A DNA stretch of 64,000 nt from UBA1783 sp964449115 (GCA_964449115.1 CAYUXW010000006.1:7787-71786), one strand, 5' to 3'. Counted from the stretch's first letter, positions 8,957-18,488 are shown. Numbers and translations: made by a program. The notes: generated from the letters alone by a model not told the origin.

Positions 8957-9451
8957 TTATGCAAGTTTATTTTTTACATCTTTCCAATCCAGACGCTGCA
9001 TGCCTGGAACTGCCTGGAAATAAACTTCAACACCGCGTTCTTCAGCCAATTCTTTAAGAGCCTGTATTTCTTCTTCTGAAACATAGCAACCATCCATAAC
9101 GGTTTTACAGCCAGGTCTCATCTGACATGGTCCAACCATGATATGTTTTGGTAAATCAGGTATCTTATCGAATAGAACTTTTGCGGTTGTCGGGAAACGG
9201 AATACAACCATTGTAGATACATTATCAACTATTGCTGCCTTAATAGGCTCAATACTATTCTCGTGAGTATAAACATTAATCGTCATCCCCGGCATAGCAG
9301 CCTTCTCAAAAACCATCTTTAAAATAGAGTTGGTTGCTGTCATGTCATCAACTACGATTATGCGACTCAACTTGAAATGTTGAACCAGGCGAACCATACA
9401 TTGACCATGAATTAAACGGTCATCGTTTCTAACTAGTGAAATCAAATTCAT
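8957..9451 (-). CDS. PTS transporter, mannose family, IIB component (system 1)
   Basis: A cytoplasmic phosphocarrier of 164 residues. The phosphorylated His lies in the canonical NDDRLIHGQ motif (His15), followed by the VVDDMTATN segment of the family. It is the first gene of the PTS-nanE operon and is preceded by GGAAAGGAGAG. A promoter with an overlapping cre-like site lies about 115-150 bp upstream, so glucose repression through CcpA is likely. Confidence 0.93.
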   Translation of the reverse strand: MNLISLVRNDDRLIHGQCMVRLVQHFKLSRIIVVDDMTATNSILKMVFEKAAMPGMTINVYTHENSIEPIKAAIVDNVSTMVVFRFPTTAKVLFDKIPDLPKHIMVGPCQMRPGCKTVMDGCYVSEEEIQALKELAEERGVEVYFQAVPGMQRLDWKDVKNKLA

Positions 9452-9566
9452 CTCTCCTTTCCTGCAATAGCAACTTCACAAAACTAGAAATTTCTCACTT
9501 TTCAGCCGCGTTTCAAAGTGATACTTAATTATTTAATTATTCTTCAAGAATATATATGATAACCCC

Positions 9567-9595
9567 ATTTTACATCTTATCGGACAATTTGTAAA
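9567..9595 (-). promoter_or_regulatory. Sigma-A-type promoter of PTS system 1
   Basis: On the minus strand TTTACA (9595-9590) and TAAAAT (9572-9567) are separated by 17 bases. The promoter points at the IIB-IIC-IID-nanE unit, and its -35 box overlaps the cre-like site. Confidence 0.55.
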
Positions 9596-9603
9596 CGATT
9601 CCA
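9590..9603. promoter_or_regulatory. cre-like catabolite-repression operator
   Basis: TGTAAACGATTCCA matches the CcpA consensus TGWAANCGNTNWCA at all fixed positions but one. It covers the -35 region of the PTS system 1 promoter, where bound CcpA would repress. CcpA itself is not in the window. Confidence 0.5.
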
Positions 9604-9630
9604 AAATTTTGTTTCTGCTTTTTTTTCACA

Positions 9631-9648
9631 AATAGAATAATTTCTATT
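9631..9648. repeat. Inverted repeat, possible regulator operator
   Basis: AATAGAA and TTCTATT flank four bases, just upstream of the PTS system 1 promoter and next to the GntR gene. It could be an operator for the UTRA-type regulator encoded beside it; this is a guess from position and symmetry only. Confidence 0.3.
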
Positions 9649-9692
9649 ATTTTGTTTATGTATTATTTATTTAAAAATTTTAATGAATCAAC

Positions 9693-9743
9693 AAAAAAGA
9701 TTAGAATCTTTTAGCTGACTTTGTCAACTGATTCTAATCTTTT
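9693..9743 (-). terminator. Terminator after the GntR gene
   Basis: AAAAGATTAGAATC (9695-9708) and GATTCTAATCTTTT (9730-9743) form a perfect 14-base stem. On the minus strand it is followed by TTTTTTG. It lies just after the stop of the GntR gene and ends the PTS system 2 region. Confidence 0.85.
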
Positions 9744-9751
9744 AACTGCTT

Positions 9752-10462
9752 TTATTTTCTGGTTATTTCTACTGTAACCGAATACCAATCCTTATTGAAG
9801 TATGTTCGACAGTATTCTATAATTTCATACTTGTTATCATAAGCCACTCTTTTGACATGAAAGGCTGGGTATCCCTTTTTTACCTTTAAATGCTGACAGA
9901 TGTTGGCATCATTTACCTCTTTTACAGAATATGTTTCAGTTACAGTTTCAACATTTATCATATTGTTTTCCAAAGTTTCATAAAAGGACCTGGTCTTTTT
10001 TACTTCCTCTAACTCATCCAGAGAAATCAAGGTCGAAGAAATATATGAGATATGATAAGCTACTGGCTGATTATTCGCTAATCTAACTCTTTTCAGACAA
10101 TAAATAGGTGTGGCAGGATCAATGTTTAGAATTTTCGCAATTTCATTATCTAAAATTTCATCAATCCCATCTAAAACCATTCCAGTCTCATAGCCCTGCT
10201 CTTTAAGTTCTTCAGAAAAGGAAATAGAGCTCAGGTTTCTGATGTATGGTTTTTTAGTCACAAATGTGCCAAGTCCCTGAACTCCATACAGATAACCTTC
10301 ATTGATTAAATCAGTAAAAGCTTTTCTGACCGTGATAGTTGAAACATCATATTTTTTCTTTAATTTTGATTCACTGTCAACTTTATCTCCTGGTTTCAAG
10401 ATACCTTCTTTAATGTCTTTAATAATGTCGTTTTTTATTATTTGAAACTTGCTGATTGTCAT
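9752..10462 (-). CDS. GntR/HutC-family transcriptional regulator with UTRA domain
   Basis: About 236 residues from the ATG at 10462; an upstream in-frame ATG at 10477 is possible and neither has a strong ribosome site. Residues 1-70 form a winged helix (SKLKKKYDVSTITVRKAFTDL, then GYLYGVQGLGTFV) of the GntR family. Residues about 85-236 are a UTRA effector domain of the kind that binds sugar phosphates. It lies between the two PTS units and most likely controls one or both in response to a phosphorylated sugar. Confidence 0.88.
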   Translation of the reverse strand: MTISKFQIIKNDIIKDIKEGILKPGDKVDSESKLKKKYDVSTITVRKAFTDLINEGYLYGVQGLGTFVTKKPYIRNLSSISFSEELKEQGYETGMVLDGIDEILDNEIAKILNIDPATPIYCLKRVRLANNQPVAYHISYISSTLISLDELEEVKKTRSFYETLENNMINVETVTETYSVKEVNDANICQHLKVKKGYPAFHVKRVAYDNKYEIIEYCRTYFNKDWYSVTVEITRK

Positions 10463-10491
10463 ATGCTTTTCCCCCATCCACTACATTATAG

Positions 10492-11175
10492 CTAAAAATC
10501 ACGCAATTTTTCAGGGGCTTTTTCACAAAGCTCAACTATTTGTTGATAATTTGTTTTTTCCACCAGTGGTTTTGCCAAATGTAAATACTTTACAACATCT
10601 TTCTGCTCTTTTTTATAATAGGCAATTTTGGCAAGTCTGAAATAGGTAATCCCCTTTTGAATACCTTTCTGTCGATTTGCCAGCTGTAATAATTCATTTT
10701 TTAAAGAAACATCCTTATCAATATAGAGTCTAAAGATTCTATCAGCTTCCTCTTTTATTTCCTTATATTTTGTCTGATTATTGCCTTCCAGGATTTTATT
10801 GATAGCATCTAAAGCCTGTTTTGATTTCTTTTTATTATCAGCTTTCGCAAAATAGGATAATTTCTTCAGATTGAAGTCTAACAATTCACCCTTGTTCAGA
10901 TGCAGATCTTCAACTTTTTCAAATTGCTTTTCAATGATTTCTGCATCATCAAGCATCATATAGCCATCTAAAATAAGGTTCTCTATTGTTCCCTTAGGAT
11001 AAAGAATCTTTAATAGCTTATTGTTATTTAAAACGGTGAGATAAGTTTTTACATCATTATTAACATATAAAATTTCTTCCAGTTTTAAAGTTGTTTCTCT
11101 TCTAAGTCTAGTAAGTTGCAATATGATAAAAATAATGATAATGCCTATCAGCAGGATAAATAATTTATTTTCCAT
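10492..11175 (-). CDS. Membrane-anchored helical (TPR-like) protein, function unknown
   Basis: A 227-residue protein with one N-terminal membrane helix (residues about 5-20, FILLIGIIIIFIILQL). A long, charged, all-helical remainder follows, with repeated patterns such as ITYFRLAKIAYYKKEQKDVVKYLHLAK that resemble tetratricopeptide units. I do not recognise a family. It lies between the second PTS and the GntR gene, separated from the PTS by a weak hairpin and from GntR by a few bases. It may be co-transcribed with the regulator. Confidence 0.6.
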   Translation of the reverse strand: MENKLFILLIGIIIIFIILQLTRLRRETTLKLEEILYVNNDVKTYLTVLNNNKLLKILYPKGTIENLILDGYMMLDDAEIIEKQFEKVEDLHLNKGELLDFNLKKLSYFAKADNKKKSKQALDAINKILEGNNQTKYKEIKEEADRIFRLYIDKDVSLKNELLQLANRQKGIQKGITYFRLAKIAYYKKEQKDVVKYLHLAKPLVEKTNYQQIVELCEKAPEKLRDF

Positions 11176-11183
11176 AATTAAAT

Positions 11184-11207
11184 AAAAGGACCTTTACAGG
11201 CCCTTTT
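11184..11207 (-). terminator. Hairpin between PTS system 2 and the downstream genes
   Basis: On the minus strand AAAAGGGCC and GGTCCTTTT form a nine-base stem with one G-U pair. Only a weak T-rich tail follows. It may act as a partial terminator that lowers expression of the downstream membrane protein and regulator. Confidence 0.5.
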
Positions 11208-11210
11208 TCA

Positions 11211-12071
11211 TTAAGCGTAAAATCCAGTAGCGTATCCTAAACCGGTTAATACAACTGCCAATACCAGAATCAAGACCATCAGTTTTAATGGAGACCATTT
11301 TTTCTTGGTGTATAGATAATAAACAACCAGAGTCAAGCCTAATGGTAAGATCTTAGGGAAAATTCCATTTAACATATTGTCAGCATTGAAAATTACAACA
11401 CCTTCAATAATTGTTCCAGATACACTGTCATATAAATCTCTAACAATTTGAACTGGTAAGGTCATTGAAACGAAATTAGCTGTTAATGCTCCTGTTACAA
11501 GTAGACCTAAAACACCCATAGCATCAGTCAATTTATCTAATTTGCCTGAAGCCATCATTGATGACATACCTTCTAAACCAGATTTATATCCCAGTTTGAA
11601 TAACCACCAGCTGAGGGCACAGGTTCCAAGTGGATAAATAGCCATATAGAGAACTGGTCCCAGCCAAGCTACTGATGATTGTGATACTGATAAACAGATT
11701 GTCAATAAAATAGGAATTGCTGTTGCTACCCATAAAGAGTCGCCAATTGCACTGGTAGGGCCAATTAAAGCAACCTTGACTGAACTGATAACTTCTGGTG
11801 TACATTCTCCGTTAGCATTAGCTTCTTCTAAAGCACAGACAATACCATTACAGATTGAACCAACCTGTGATTCAGTATTGAATAAGGTAATGTGTCTTAA
11901 TAAACCTTCAGCTTTTTCTTCTTTTGTGTCATACAATTCATCAATAACTGGAGCCATTGCCTGACCAAAAGCCATACCTAACATTGATTCAGCCTGCTGA
12001 GAACAGCCATTCCAGAAGAACCAGTTAAAGAATGATTTCTTTAAAGTCTTTTCACTAATTTTCTTTGCCAT
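11211..12071 (-). CDS. PTS transporter, mannose family, IID component (system 2)
   Basis: A protein of 286 residues from the ATG at 12071, which has AAGGAGGCTTA upstream; the longer frame would run into the IIC gene. IID signatures are GLLRHITLFNTESQVGSICNGIVCALEE and LIGPTSAIGDSLWVATAIPIL, with a hydrophobic C-terminal half. It starts one base after the IIC stop codon. The sequence is clearly different from IID of system 1, so it is not a recent duplicate and probably serves a different substrate. Confidence 0.9.
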   Translation of the reverse strand: MAKKISEKTLKKSFFNWFFWNGCSQQAESMLGMAFGQAMAPVIDELYDTKEEKAEGLLRHITLFNTESQVGSICNGIVCALEEANANGECTPEVISSVKVALIGPTSAIGDSLWVATAIPILLTICLSVSQSSVAWLGPVLYMAIYPLGTCALSWWLFKLGYKSGLEGMSSMMASGKLDKLTDAMGVLGLLVTGALTANFVSMTLPVQIVRDLYDSVSGTIIEGVVIFNADNMLNGIFPKILPLGLTLVVYYLYTKKKWSPLKLMVLILVLAVVLTGLGYATGFYA

Positions 12072-12072
12072 A

Positions 12073-12846
12073 TTAAGCCTCCTTTGTAACTGCAGCAAAG
12101 TATAATACTGCCACAATTACCGCAATAACTGCTACTGGCATCATTCCTAAACCGAAATATGTAACCAGTACAAATCCTAACAGGAAGATTGCCCAATGGT
12201 AGGCCTTCTTAACCAGGAAAGATAAGATGATACCCATACCCAATGAAGCCATCATTCCACCGAATACTGATAATGCTGTTGAAACCCAGCCTGGAATTAA
12301 ACTAGCAAAATCAGCTTGACCACTTGCTGCATTCATTGTTGTTAAAACAATAACTGCAGGAATGAAACGACATGCAAATCCGATTAACTGACCACCAATA
12401 ACGTTAGCAACATGCATTTTATCAGTAGCACCTTCAGATGCATATTTGTAAGCGATACGGTTTAAAGGTAAGTTTAAAGCATATGAGATATTCCACATCA
12501 TACCACCAACTAATCCACCAATACCAGCAAACAAGACAGCCAAACCAATTAATTCAGTTGTTGGTAAACCTTTACCAAACATGATTGCTCCAGCTGTACC
12601 AATGTAGGTAGCATAAGATAAATCCCAAGCTACCGCTCCTCCAGGAGTAACATTACCCATATACATGATCTGTAATGGGATGCCGACAACCATTGCAGTT
12701 TGTACATCACCGAGGATGACACCTACAACAAATGCAGCGACAAGTGGACGACCTAAACAGTACCATCCAATTGTATTGCCTACAATTGAGCCAATAGCCC
12801 CAAGGTAGACGAACAGTGCAACTAGCACTATTTGTAAAAATGACAT
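12073..12846 (-). CDS. PTS transporter, mannose family, IIC component (system 2)
   Basis: A 257-residue hydrophobic channel subunit with GWYCLGRPLVAAFVVGVILG and GNVTPGGAVAWDLSYATYIG, the same landmarks as the IIC of system 1. It lies 17 bp after IIB, and IID follows immediately. Part of the GNAT, PIG-L, IIB, IIC, IID operon. Confidence 0.91.
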   Translation of the reverse strand: MSFLQIVLVALFVYLGAIGSIVGNTIGWYCLGRPLVAAFVVGVILGDVQTAMVVGIPLQIMYMGNVTPGGAVAWDLSYATYIGTAGAIMFGKGLPTTELIGLAVLFAGIGGLVGGMMWNISYALNLPLNRIAYKYASEGATDKMHVANVIGGQLIGFACRFIPAVIVLTTMNAASGQADFASLIPGWVSTALSVFGGMMASLGMGIILSFLVKKAYHWAIFLLGFVLVTYFGLGMMPVAVIAVIVAVLYFAAVTKEA

Positions 12847-12863
12847 ATATTGTCCCTCCTAAT

Positions 12864-13352
12864 TTATATTGATTTTCTAAATGACTCCCACTGCACAGCA
12901 TTTGTATTTGGTAACTGTTGGAAAATCACATTAAATCCTTCGTTAAACAGTTCAGAAAGTTCTTCAACATCCTGATCTGATAAGTAGAAGATGCCTGTTG
13001 CCCCAGTCAATTGATGCACTGTATCTTCTCTTTTGGCCATATTGCCCAGAATTATCATTTCACATTCTTTGATGTGCTCTTTCAGCTGATAGACATGATG
13101 TGGAAACTTCACAATAAGTAGACGATTGTTTTCACTATCCTGGCTGACAAGCTGTTTGGCTTTTTCCAAAGTTACAACATCAATGTCATAACTTTTTGGC
13201 ACTGACATCGTGACAATAGTTTTCAGCATTGGATTTTTAGCTGTAAAATCATCAACGCCAATAATTTCCTTAATTGATAAAGTTGGACACCAGGCAACTA
13301 TTGTCTGACCATGAATCAGTCTATCATCAACACGAATATATAACTTATCCAT
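12864..13352 (-). CDS. PTS transporter, mannose family, IIB component (system 2)
   Basis: A phosphocarrier of 162 residues. The active His is in RVDDRLIHGQ (His14), with GVDDFTAKNPMLKT behind it. AGGAGA precedes the ATG, and it begins 9 bp after the PIG-L gene. No IIA gene is in the operon. Confidence 0.91.
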   Translation of the reverse strand: MDKLYIRVDDRLIHGQTIVAWCPTLSIKEIIGVDDFTAKNPMLKTIVTMSVPKSYDIDVVTLEKAKQLVSQDSENNRLLIVKFPHHVYQLKEHIKECEMIILGNMAKREDTVHQLTGATGIFYLSDQDVEELSELFNEGFNVIFQQLPNTNAVQWESFRKSI

Positions 13353-13361
13353 AAACTTCTC

Positions 13362-14045
13362 CTAAAATAATTTGTTTTCAATCAAACTGGCATACATATA
13401 GCAGACCGTTGGACCAGCTGATCCTGATTCTATTTGTCTGATTTGTAGATTTGTTGGATAGTACTTCAAATAAGGGAAATCATTGACCCCACCCTTAAAT
13501 ACGGTATAGCACTTTAAAGCCTCAAACCATTGCTCTACTTCCTCTGGTTTTAAAACAAAATAAGCCTGAGGAATAAATCCAACCAAATCTTCAAAAGTTT
13601 CACCATAAACTAATTTGATATTTGACCCTTTTCTTCTTAATCTTTTAACAGCTTCAAAGACAGCATCATGAGTGTTGATATGTCTGGGATGCATACTGCC
13701 ACGCCAATGAGTAATTACCAGATCAACTTTTTCATCAACAAAGTATTTCTCTAATCTGCTTGAAAACTCATCTAATGTTGGCATATTAGAACTAACATAA
13801 CCTAGCCACAAACAATCAGCCCCTAATTTTTCAGCTGCTTTAGCATTTTGATCCAATACATTTTTCAAATAAGCATCACACTCTTCTTTTGTCGCATTAG
13901 GATCTTCTAGTCTACCTTGAGTAACATGTAACAAAGTACACTTGGCATTATTTTCTTTAACATACTTGATAATTAATGGTCCACCCATTAATTCAGCATC
14001 TAAAGAATGTGCTCCAATAGATACAACTCTTTTTATCCCACACAT
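13362..14045 (-). CDS. PIG-L (LmbE)-family deacetylase-like protein with altered active site
   Basis: A protein of 227 residues in the PIG-L/LmbE fold, the family of zinc de-N-acetylases such as MshB and BshB. The usual AHPDD motif reads GAHSLDAEL: His13 and Asp16 (zinc ligands) are kept, but the general-base Asp is Leu15. The second motif is HWRGSMHPRHINTH (residues 113-126), keeping the zinc His. Activity by the standard mechanism is therefore doubtful. It overlaps the GNAT gene by 13 bp and lies 9 bp before PTS IIB. It may act on the imported sugar derivative or be a binding variant. Confidence 0.8.
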   Translation of the reverse strand: MCGIKRVVSIGAHSLDAELMGGPLIIKYVKENNAKCTLLHVTQGRLEDPNATKEECDAYLKNVLDQNAKAAEKLGADCLWLGYVSSNMPTLDEFSSRLEKYFVDEKVDLVITHWRGSMHPRHINTHDAVFEAVKRLRRKGSNIKLVYGETFEDLVGFIPQAYFVLKPEEVEQWFEALKCYTVFKGGVNDFPYLKYYPTNLQIRQIESGSAGPTVCYMYASLIENKLF

Positions 14046-14983
14046 TTTGTAAAATCCTTTCTATAGTCAACAAATGTTCTTATTACTTCTAAGCCCATTC
14101 TCTCATAATATCTTCTACCATTTTCATCGGTAGTAACAAAATACATACGATAGATTCCTTTTTTAGCCATCTCATACAATCCTAACTCCATTAAGATTGT
14201 GCCTAGACCACTATTTCTTTCACTGGCAGAAATACCAATCGGACCAAAACGCATTTCATTATCATCAATGGCTCTATTACTGCAACCACATATTTTTCCT
14301 TGTGGATCTAAAACCAACAGAATTCTATCCTGGGCTTTATTTTTCTGCATAGCTATTAAAGCATTTCTTTTCCAGCCTCCACCAAATTCCTGACGCATAT
14401 ACTCTAAAAGCTCTAAAGCATATTTATAATCGAAGTTTATAAAACGATAACCTTTTTCTTCAGCCGCTTTTTTCTTTTCCAAAGTTTTTTCTCTTATTTG
14501 GTAGCCATGTAGATTCATCCCCATAGAAAAAGCTTTTTCTCCAGCTTTATAATTGTTTTTTTCAAAAAATTCAATCGCTTCTGGATAATTGTCAGGATCA
14601 ATACCTGCAAAGAAATAATTTGGTGAATAAGCTCCTAAAGTAATATCCGTTGCTCCCATTTCAAACAGTTTATTTTCTACCACATCCAGCAAAGCCTGAC
14701 CAATACCTCTATTGCGATATTCTTTATCTACAAACATGACACTGATCCAGCCTCTATTTGGTTCTAAGCCTCTTTCAAGATAAGGAAATTTTCTTTTAAT
14801 TCCCAAAATAAAACCGACAACCTTTTCATCTTTGATAGCTACATAACAAAGCTCTTCATCAAAGTTTTCATCAAACAGTGCCTGTCTTCTGAATTTATTG
14901 ACATCGATTGGATCAAAAGTACAGGTCTTGTTCCAAAGATCTACTACCTGTTGTTCATACTGTTGGCTATATTTTACAATCAT
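14033..14983 (-). CDS. Tandem GNAT-family N-acetyltransferase
   Basis: About 316 residues from the ATG at 14983, which follows CAAGGAGATAAT. Two GNAT domains lie in tandem. The first (residues about 1-160) has the acetyl-CoA loop region WISVMFVDKEYRNRGIGQALL. The second (about 180-316) has GPIGISASERNSGLGTILME followed by YRMYFVTTDENGRRYYERMG. This arrangement resembles mycothiol synthase (MshD). It is the first gene of the operon GNAT, PIG-L, PTS IIB-IIC-IID. A deacetylase-like protein beside an acetyltransferase suggests acyl exchange on an amino sugar or glycoconjugate. Confidence 0.83.
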   Translation of the reverse strand: MIVKYSQQYEQQVVDLWNKTCTFDPIDVNKFRRQALFDENFDEELCYVAIKDEKVVGFILGIKRKFPYLERGLEPNRGWISVMFVDKEYRNRGIGQALLDVVENKLFEMGATDITLGAYSPNYFFAGIDPDNYPEAIEFFEKNNYKAGEKAFSMGMNLHGYQIREKTLEKKKAAEEKGYRFINFDYKYALELLEYMRQEFGGGWKRNALIAMQKNKAQDRILLVLDPQGKICGCSNRAIDDNEMRFGPIGISASERNSGLGTILMELGLYEMAKKGIYRMYFVTTDENGRRYYERMGLEVIRTFVDYRKDFTKCVG

Positions 14984-15010
14984 ATTATCTCCTTGATATG
15001 TTAACATATT

Positions 15011-15020
15011 AAGTATACTT
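15011..15020. promoter_or_regulatory. Palindrome at the transcription start of the PTS system 2 operon
   Basis: AAGTATACTT is a perfect ten-base palindrome placed just downstream of the -10 box, a typical place for a repressor to block initiation. The regulator is unknown. Confidence 0.35.
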
Positions 15021-15022
15021 TT

Positions 15023-15051
15023 ATAGTATTATAATCATTCAATTATGTCAA
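15023..15051 (-). promoter_or_regulatory. Sigma-A-type promoter of the GNAT/PIG-L/PTS operon
   Basis: On the minus strand a perfect TTGACA (15051-15046) is followed after 17 bases by TACTAT (15028-15023). The GNAT start codon lies 40 bases downstream. Confidence 0.6.
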
Positions 15052-15129
15052 TTAAGATTAAAAAAAATAAATTAAGATTATAGTTTTATTCAAATTTATG
15101 TGATACCATAATAAAAAGAGAAACTAAAT

Positions 15130-18100
15130 ATGGATAAAAAATTAAGAGAACAATTGTATGAAATACTAAACAATCTTCCTTCCGAAAATGCTTGTTTAGA
15201 TTATAAAACGATACCTTATAAAAAAATGAAGGTGGAGAATTTATCAAAGATCTAAATGGTTTTTTAAATTCCAACGACGGCTATGGTGAAGATAAATTTA
15301 TTATATTTGGCATTCAAGATAAAAATCATAATAAAAATTTAGTTGGTATTCAAGAAGGTTCTCCTTTATTGGATGACCACTGGTTTCAAGATCATGCAAA
15401 AAAAATAACACCTAGACCTTGTATAAAGGTTGGAACAATTGAATATGAAGAAAAAAATGTTGTTTATGAAATTGGATATGTCTATATTCCAGCAGATAAA
15501 AACGATGATAGAGTGTACTCAATAAATAAAAATTATCCCGATGAAGGCACTGTCTTTAAGAAAGTCAAAGAAAGTGGAACATTTAATGGTACATGGGCAT
15601 TAGCTTCTACAGCTTACATAAGGAATGGCAGTACAACAAACTATCTAACCGAAGAAGAGAGAAGAAGAATATATGAAGCAGATTCAATGAACAAAAACAA
15701 TAAATTTTTTAACAAATTAGCCCTATATGATTCATCAAAAACAAAACTTGATAACCATATTTTAAAAATGATTGTTTTAGTCGGTTCATGGGATGAAAAT
15801 AATAAAAAAGATAAAGAATTAATCAGTGAATTAGTAGGACTTCCTTATGATGAAATATTCATATATTTAAGCCAAAGTGTAAGCGAAGGAAATGGGTTTT
15901 TGAATTTTAAAAACAACAAATGGATTGTAAACAATAGATTAGAGTTATTGAATAAAATGTCTAGTTTTTATTCAAAAGAAAATATTAAAACTTTTCAAAA
16001 TAAAGCCATCAATGCTCTGTCTAATTATAATCCTAAATTTGATTTAGCTCCTGAAGAAAGGCTGATAGGCAATTTTGGCGACGATAAAACAAGCTATTCA
16101 GAAATATTAAAACATTCAGTTTCTGAAGTTTTGCCGATGATTGCTTCGATTGCTGATAAATTTAAATTTTGTAAAGAGGAAGTCAAAAATTTGACATACA
16201 ATGTCATAGACAAAATATTAAGTTCAACAAACTGGAAACTTTGGGCAACTTTAGAAAATTGTTTACCATTATTTGCAGAAGCTGAACCATCTTTATTTTT
16301 GAAAAAAATAGCAGATAAAATTTTAAGCGAACCTAATATGATGAAGGAACTAATGACAACAAGCAAAAGGTTTATTACTACTACTTATTATACAGATGGT
16401 TTATATAATTCTTTTCGATTAATAGCTTGGCAAGAAAACCATTTAGTTTCAGTTTGCGTAATTCTTACAAACCTATTTAATTATGATAATAAAGCAATTG
16501 ATGTAATAGCAAGAATATTGTTGCCATGGTATCCACAAACTATGGCTAATTTAGAAGTAAGAGAAGCCGCGATAAAAAATGTTTTGAAAGAAAACAAAGA
16601 AGTAGGTTGGCAATTACTTATGAAATTAATGCCTAAAAAAATTACTTCTACAACTCCATCGCCAAAACCTAAATGGAACAATATAATCCCAGAAATTGAT
16701 GAAGACGTGTTAGTAAGTGATTACTGGATACAAATTGAAAATTATATAAAATTAGCTTTAGAAACAGCTAATAATGATGTCAATAAATTATCTCAGTTAA
16801 TATATATTCTTGACGATGTCCATAAGGATTTGTTTGGTAAAATTGTCAATCATATGTCACAAAAATCAATTTTAAACTTATCTGATGAAGAAAAATATCC
16901 TTTATGGGATAAAATTGAAGATTTTATTAATAAGCATTTAAGGTTTTATGATGAAGAATGGTCTTTACCAAAAGACCTTCTTGATAAATTAAAAGAAATG
17001 TCAGATTTGTTAAAACCAAAATCATTATTAGTATTTAACAGGAGATTTTTTAAAAGGGATTTTTGGAAATTACAAGACAACAATTTAGATTATGATGAAT
17101 ATTTAAAGGCTTTAGATGAAAAAAGAATTAATATTTTAAAAACAATTTATGAACACGGAATTGATTATGTTATTAAATTTGTTGAAGAAGTTGAAGACCC
17201 ATATGCTGTAGGGTTTTGCTTAGGTAGTATACAAATTTCTAAAGCAGATGATAAAAACATTTTTTCTTTTTTAGATTCTAGTAATGAGAATTTCTGTTTG
17301 TTCGCAAAAGGATTTACTTATAAAAAATACTGCGAATTAGGCGATGATTGGCTAAATGGTTTTGATATAGAAAAATGGAATATTAACAAAAAAATAAATT
17401 TACTTATAACACTTCCAAAAAATGACTCAACATGGGAAAAAGCATGTAATTATTTAGGCGAAAAAGAAGATTATTATTGGAAAAAAGTCGACATACACGT
17501 TATAGAAAAAGGGTCTGATATAAATTATCCATTAGAAAAGTTATTAGGTGTTGAAAGAGCAAATATTGCTATAAATATAATTGGACAAGCCATATTGACT
17601 GAAACAAATTATGATATAAAATATGCCATAAAAGCATTGAACGATATGTTAAATATGCAAGAAAACATTAATAGTGTTAACACTTTCTACATACAAGAAA
17701 TCATCAAAGATTTGCAAAAATCAAATATTTCTAGAGATGAATTATTTAAAATTGAATGGTCTTATTTATCAATTATGGATGATTCAAATTGTAGACCTAT
17801 TACAATTGAAAAAGAATTGTCAAACAATCCTAAAACATATGTAGAACTTTTAAAATTGGCATATAAACCTATGAAAGCAATTAATGAAAAATACGAATTT
17901 GATAAAAGAGCTTCGAATGCTTATAGGGTACTTCATAAATGGAAAACACCACCAGGTTTAAATGAAAACAATCAAATTGATAAAGTTAAATTAGAAAATT
18001 GGTATAACGAAATGAGAAATTTAAGCGAAAAAGAAGATCGATTAGAAGTAGGTCTAACTAACTTTGGCAGAGTTTTATTCTATTCTCCTAAGGATAATAA

Positions 18101-18368
18101 CGGTCTATGGATTGATAAGAATGTTGCTGAAATTCTAAATGATCCATATGCAGAAAACGTTAGGAAAGGTTTTAGCGTAGAAAATTATAATTCTATCGGA
18201 GTAGTGACTATTGATTCAAAAGGAACAGTATATGAAGAAAAAGCAAAAGAATTTGAAGAAAAAGCAAAGAATATAGAAATGGCTGGATATAATAGAATAG
18301 CTAATGTAATGAGAAAATTAGCAAATAATTGCAGAAGAGAAATAGAACGAATTAAAGAACGCTATTAA
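15130..18368 (+). pseudogene. Large AlbA_2 (Schlafen-type) domain protein, frameshifted near the 5' end
   Basis: The ATG at 15130 opens a frame that encodes CLDYKTIPYKK and then fails at a run of seven A (15220-15226). In the frame one base back, NEGGEFIKDLNGFLNS continues without interruption to TAA at 18368. One extra A would restore a protein of about 1,079 residues. The first 130 residues match the AlbA_2 (Schlafen-like) domain. The rest is a long helical, Lys- and Asn-rich region that I do not recognise, ending in a charged coiled-coil-like tail. Base composition is more AT-rich than its neighbours, and the gene stands alone on the plus strand. It resembles an acquired defence gene. The intact start is inferred. 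Confidence 0.7.
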
Positions 18369-18488
18369 TTTAAGGAATAAAAAAAGAAATGAAAAATTAA
18401 CTTTTATAAAAATTGAATTGTAGAAAGCAAAGATAATGTCAAATCAAATGTGTAAGTAGTTAAATGAAACATTTCAAATAATATGTAA

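Noticed and set aside
15220..15228. Programmed -1 ribosomal frameshifting at the A-run of the AlbA_2 gene.
   Set aside because: The zero frame reads TAT AAA AAA ATG, which is not a good X XXY YYZ heptamer, and no obvious downstream stem-loop is seen. Slippage or a plain mutation is simpler, though not excluded.
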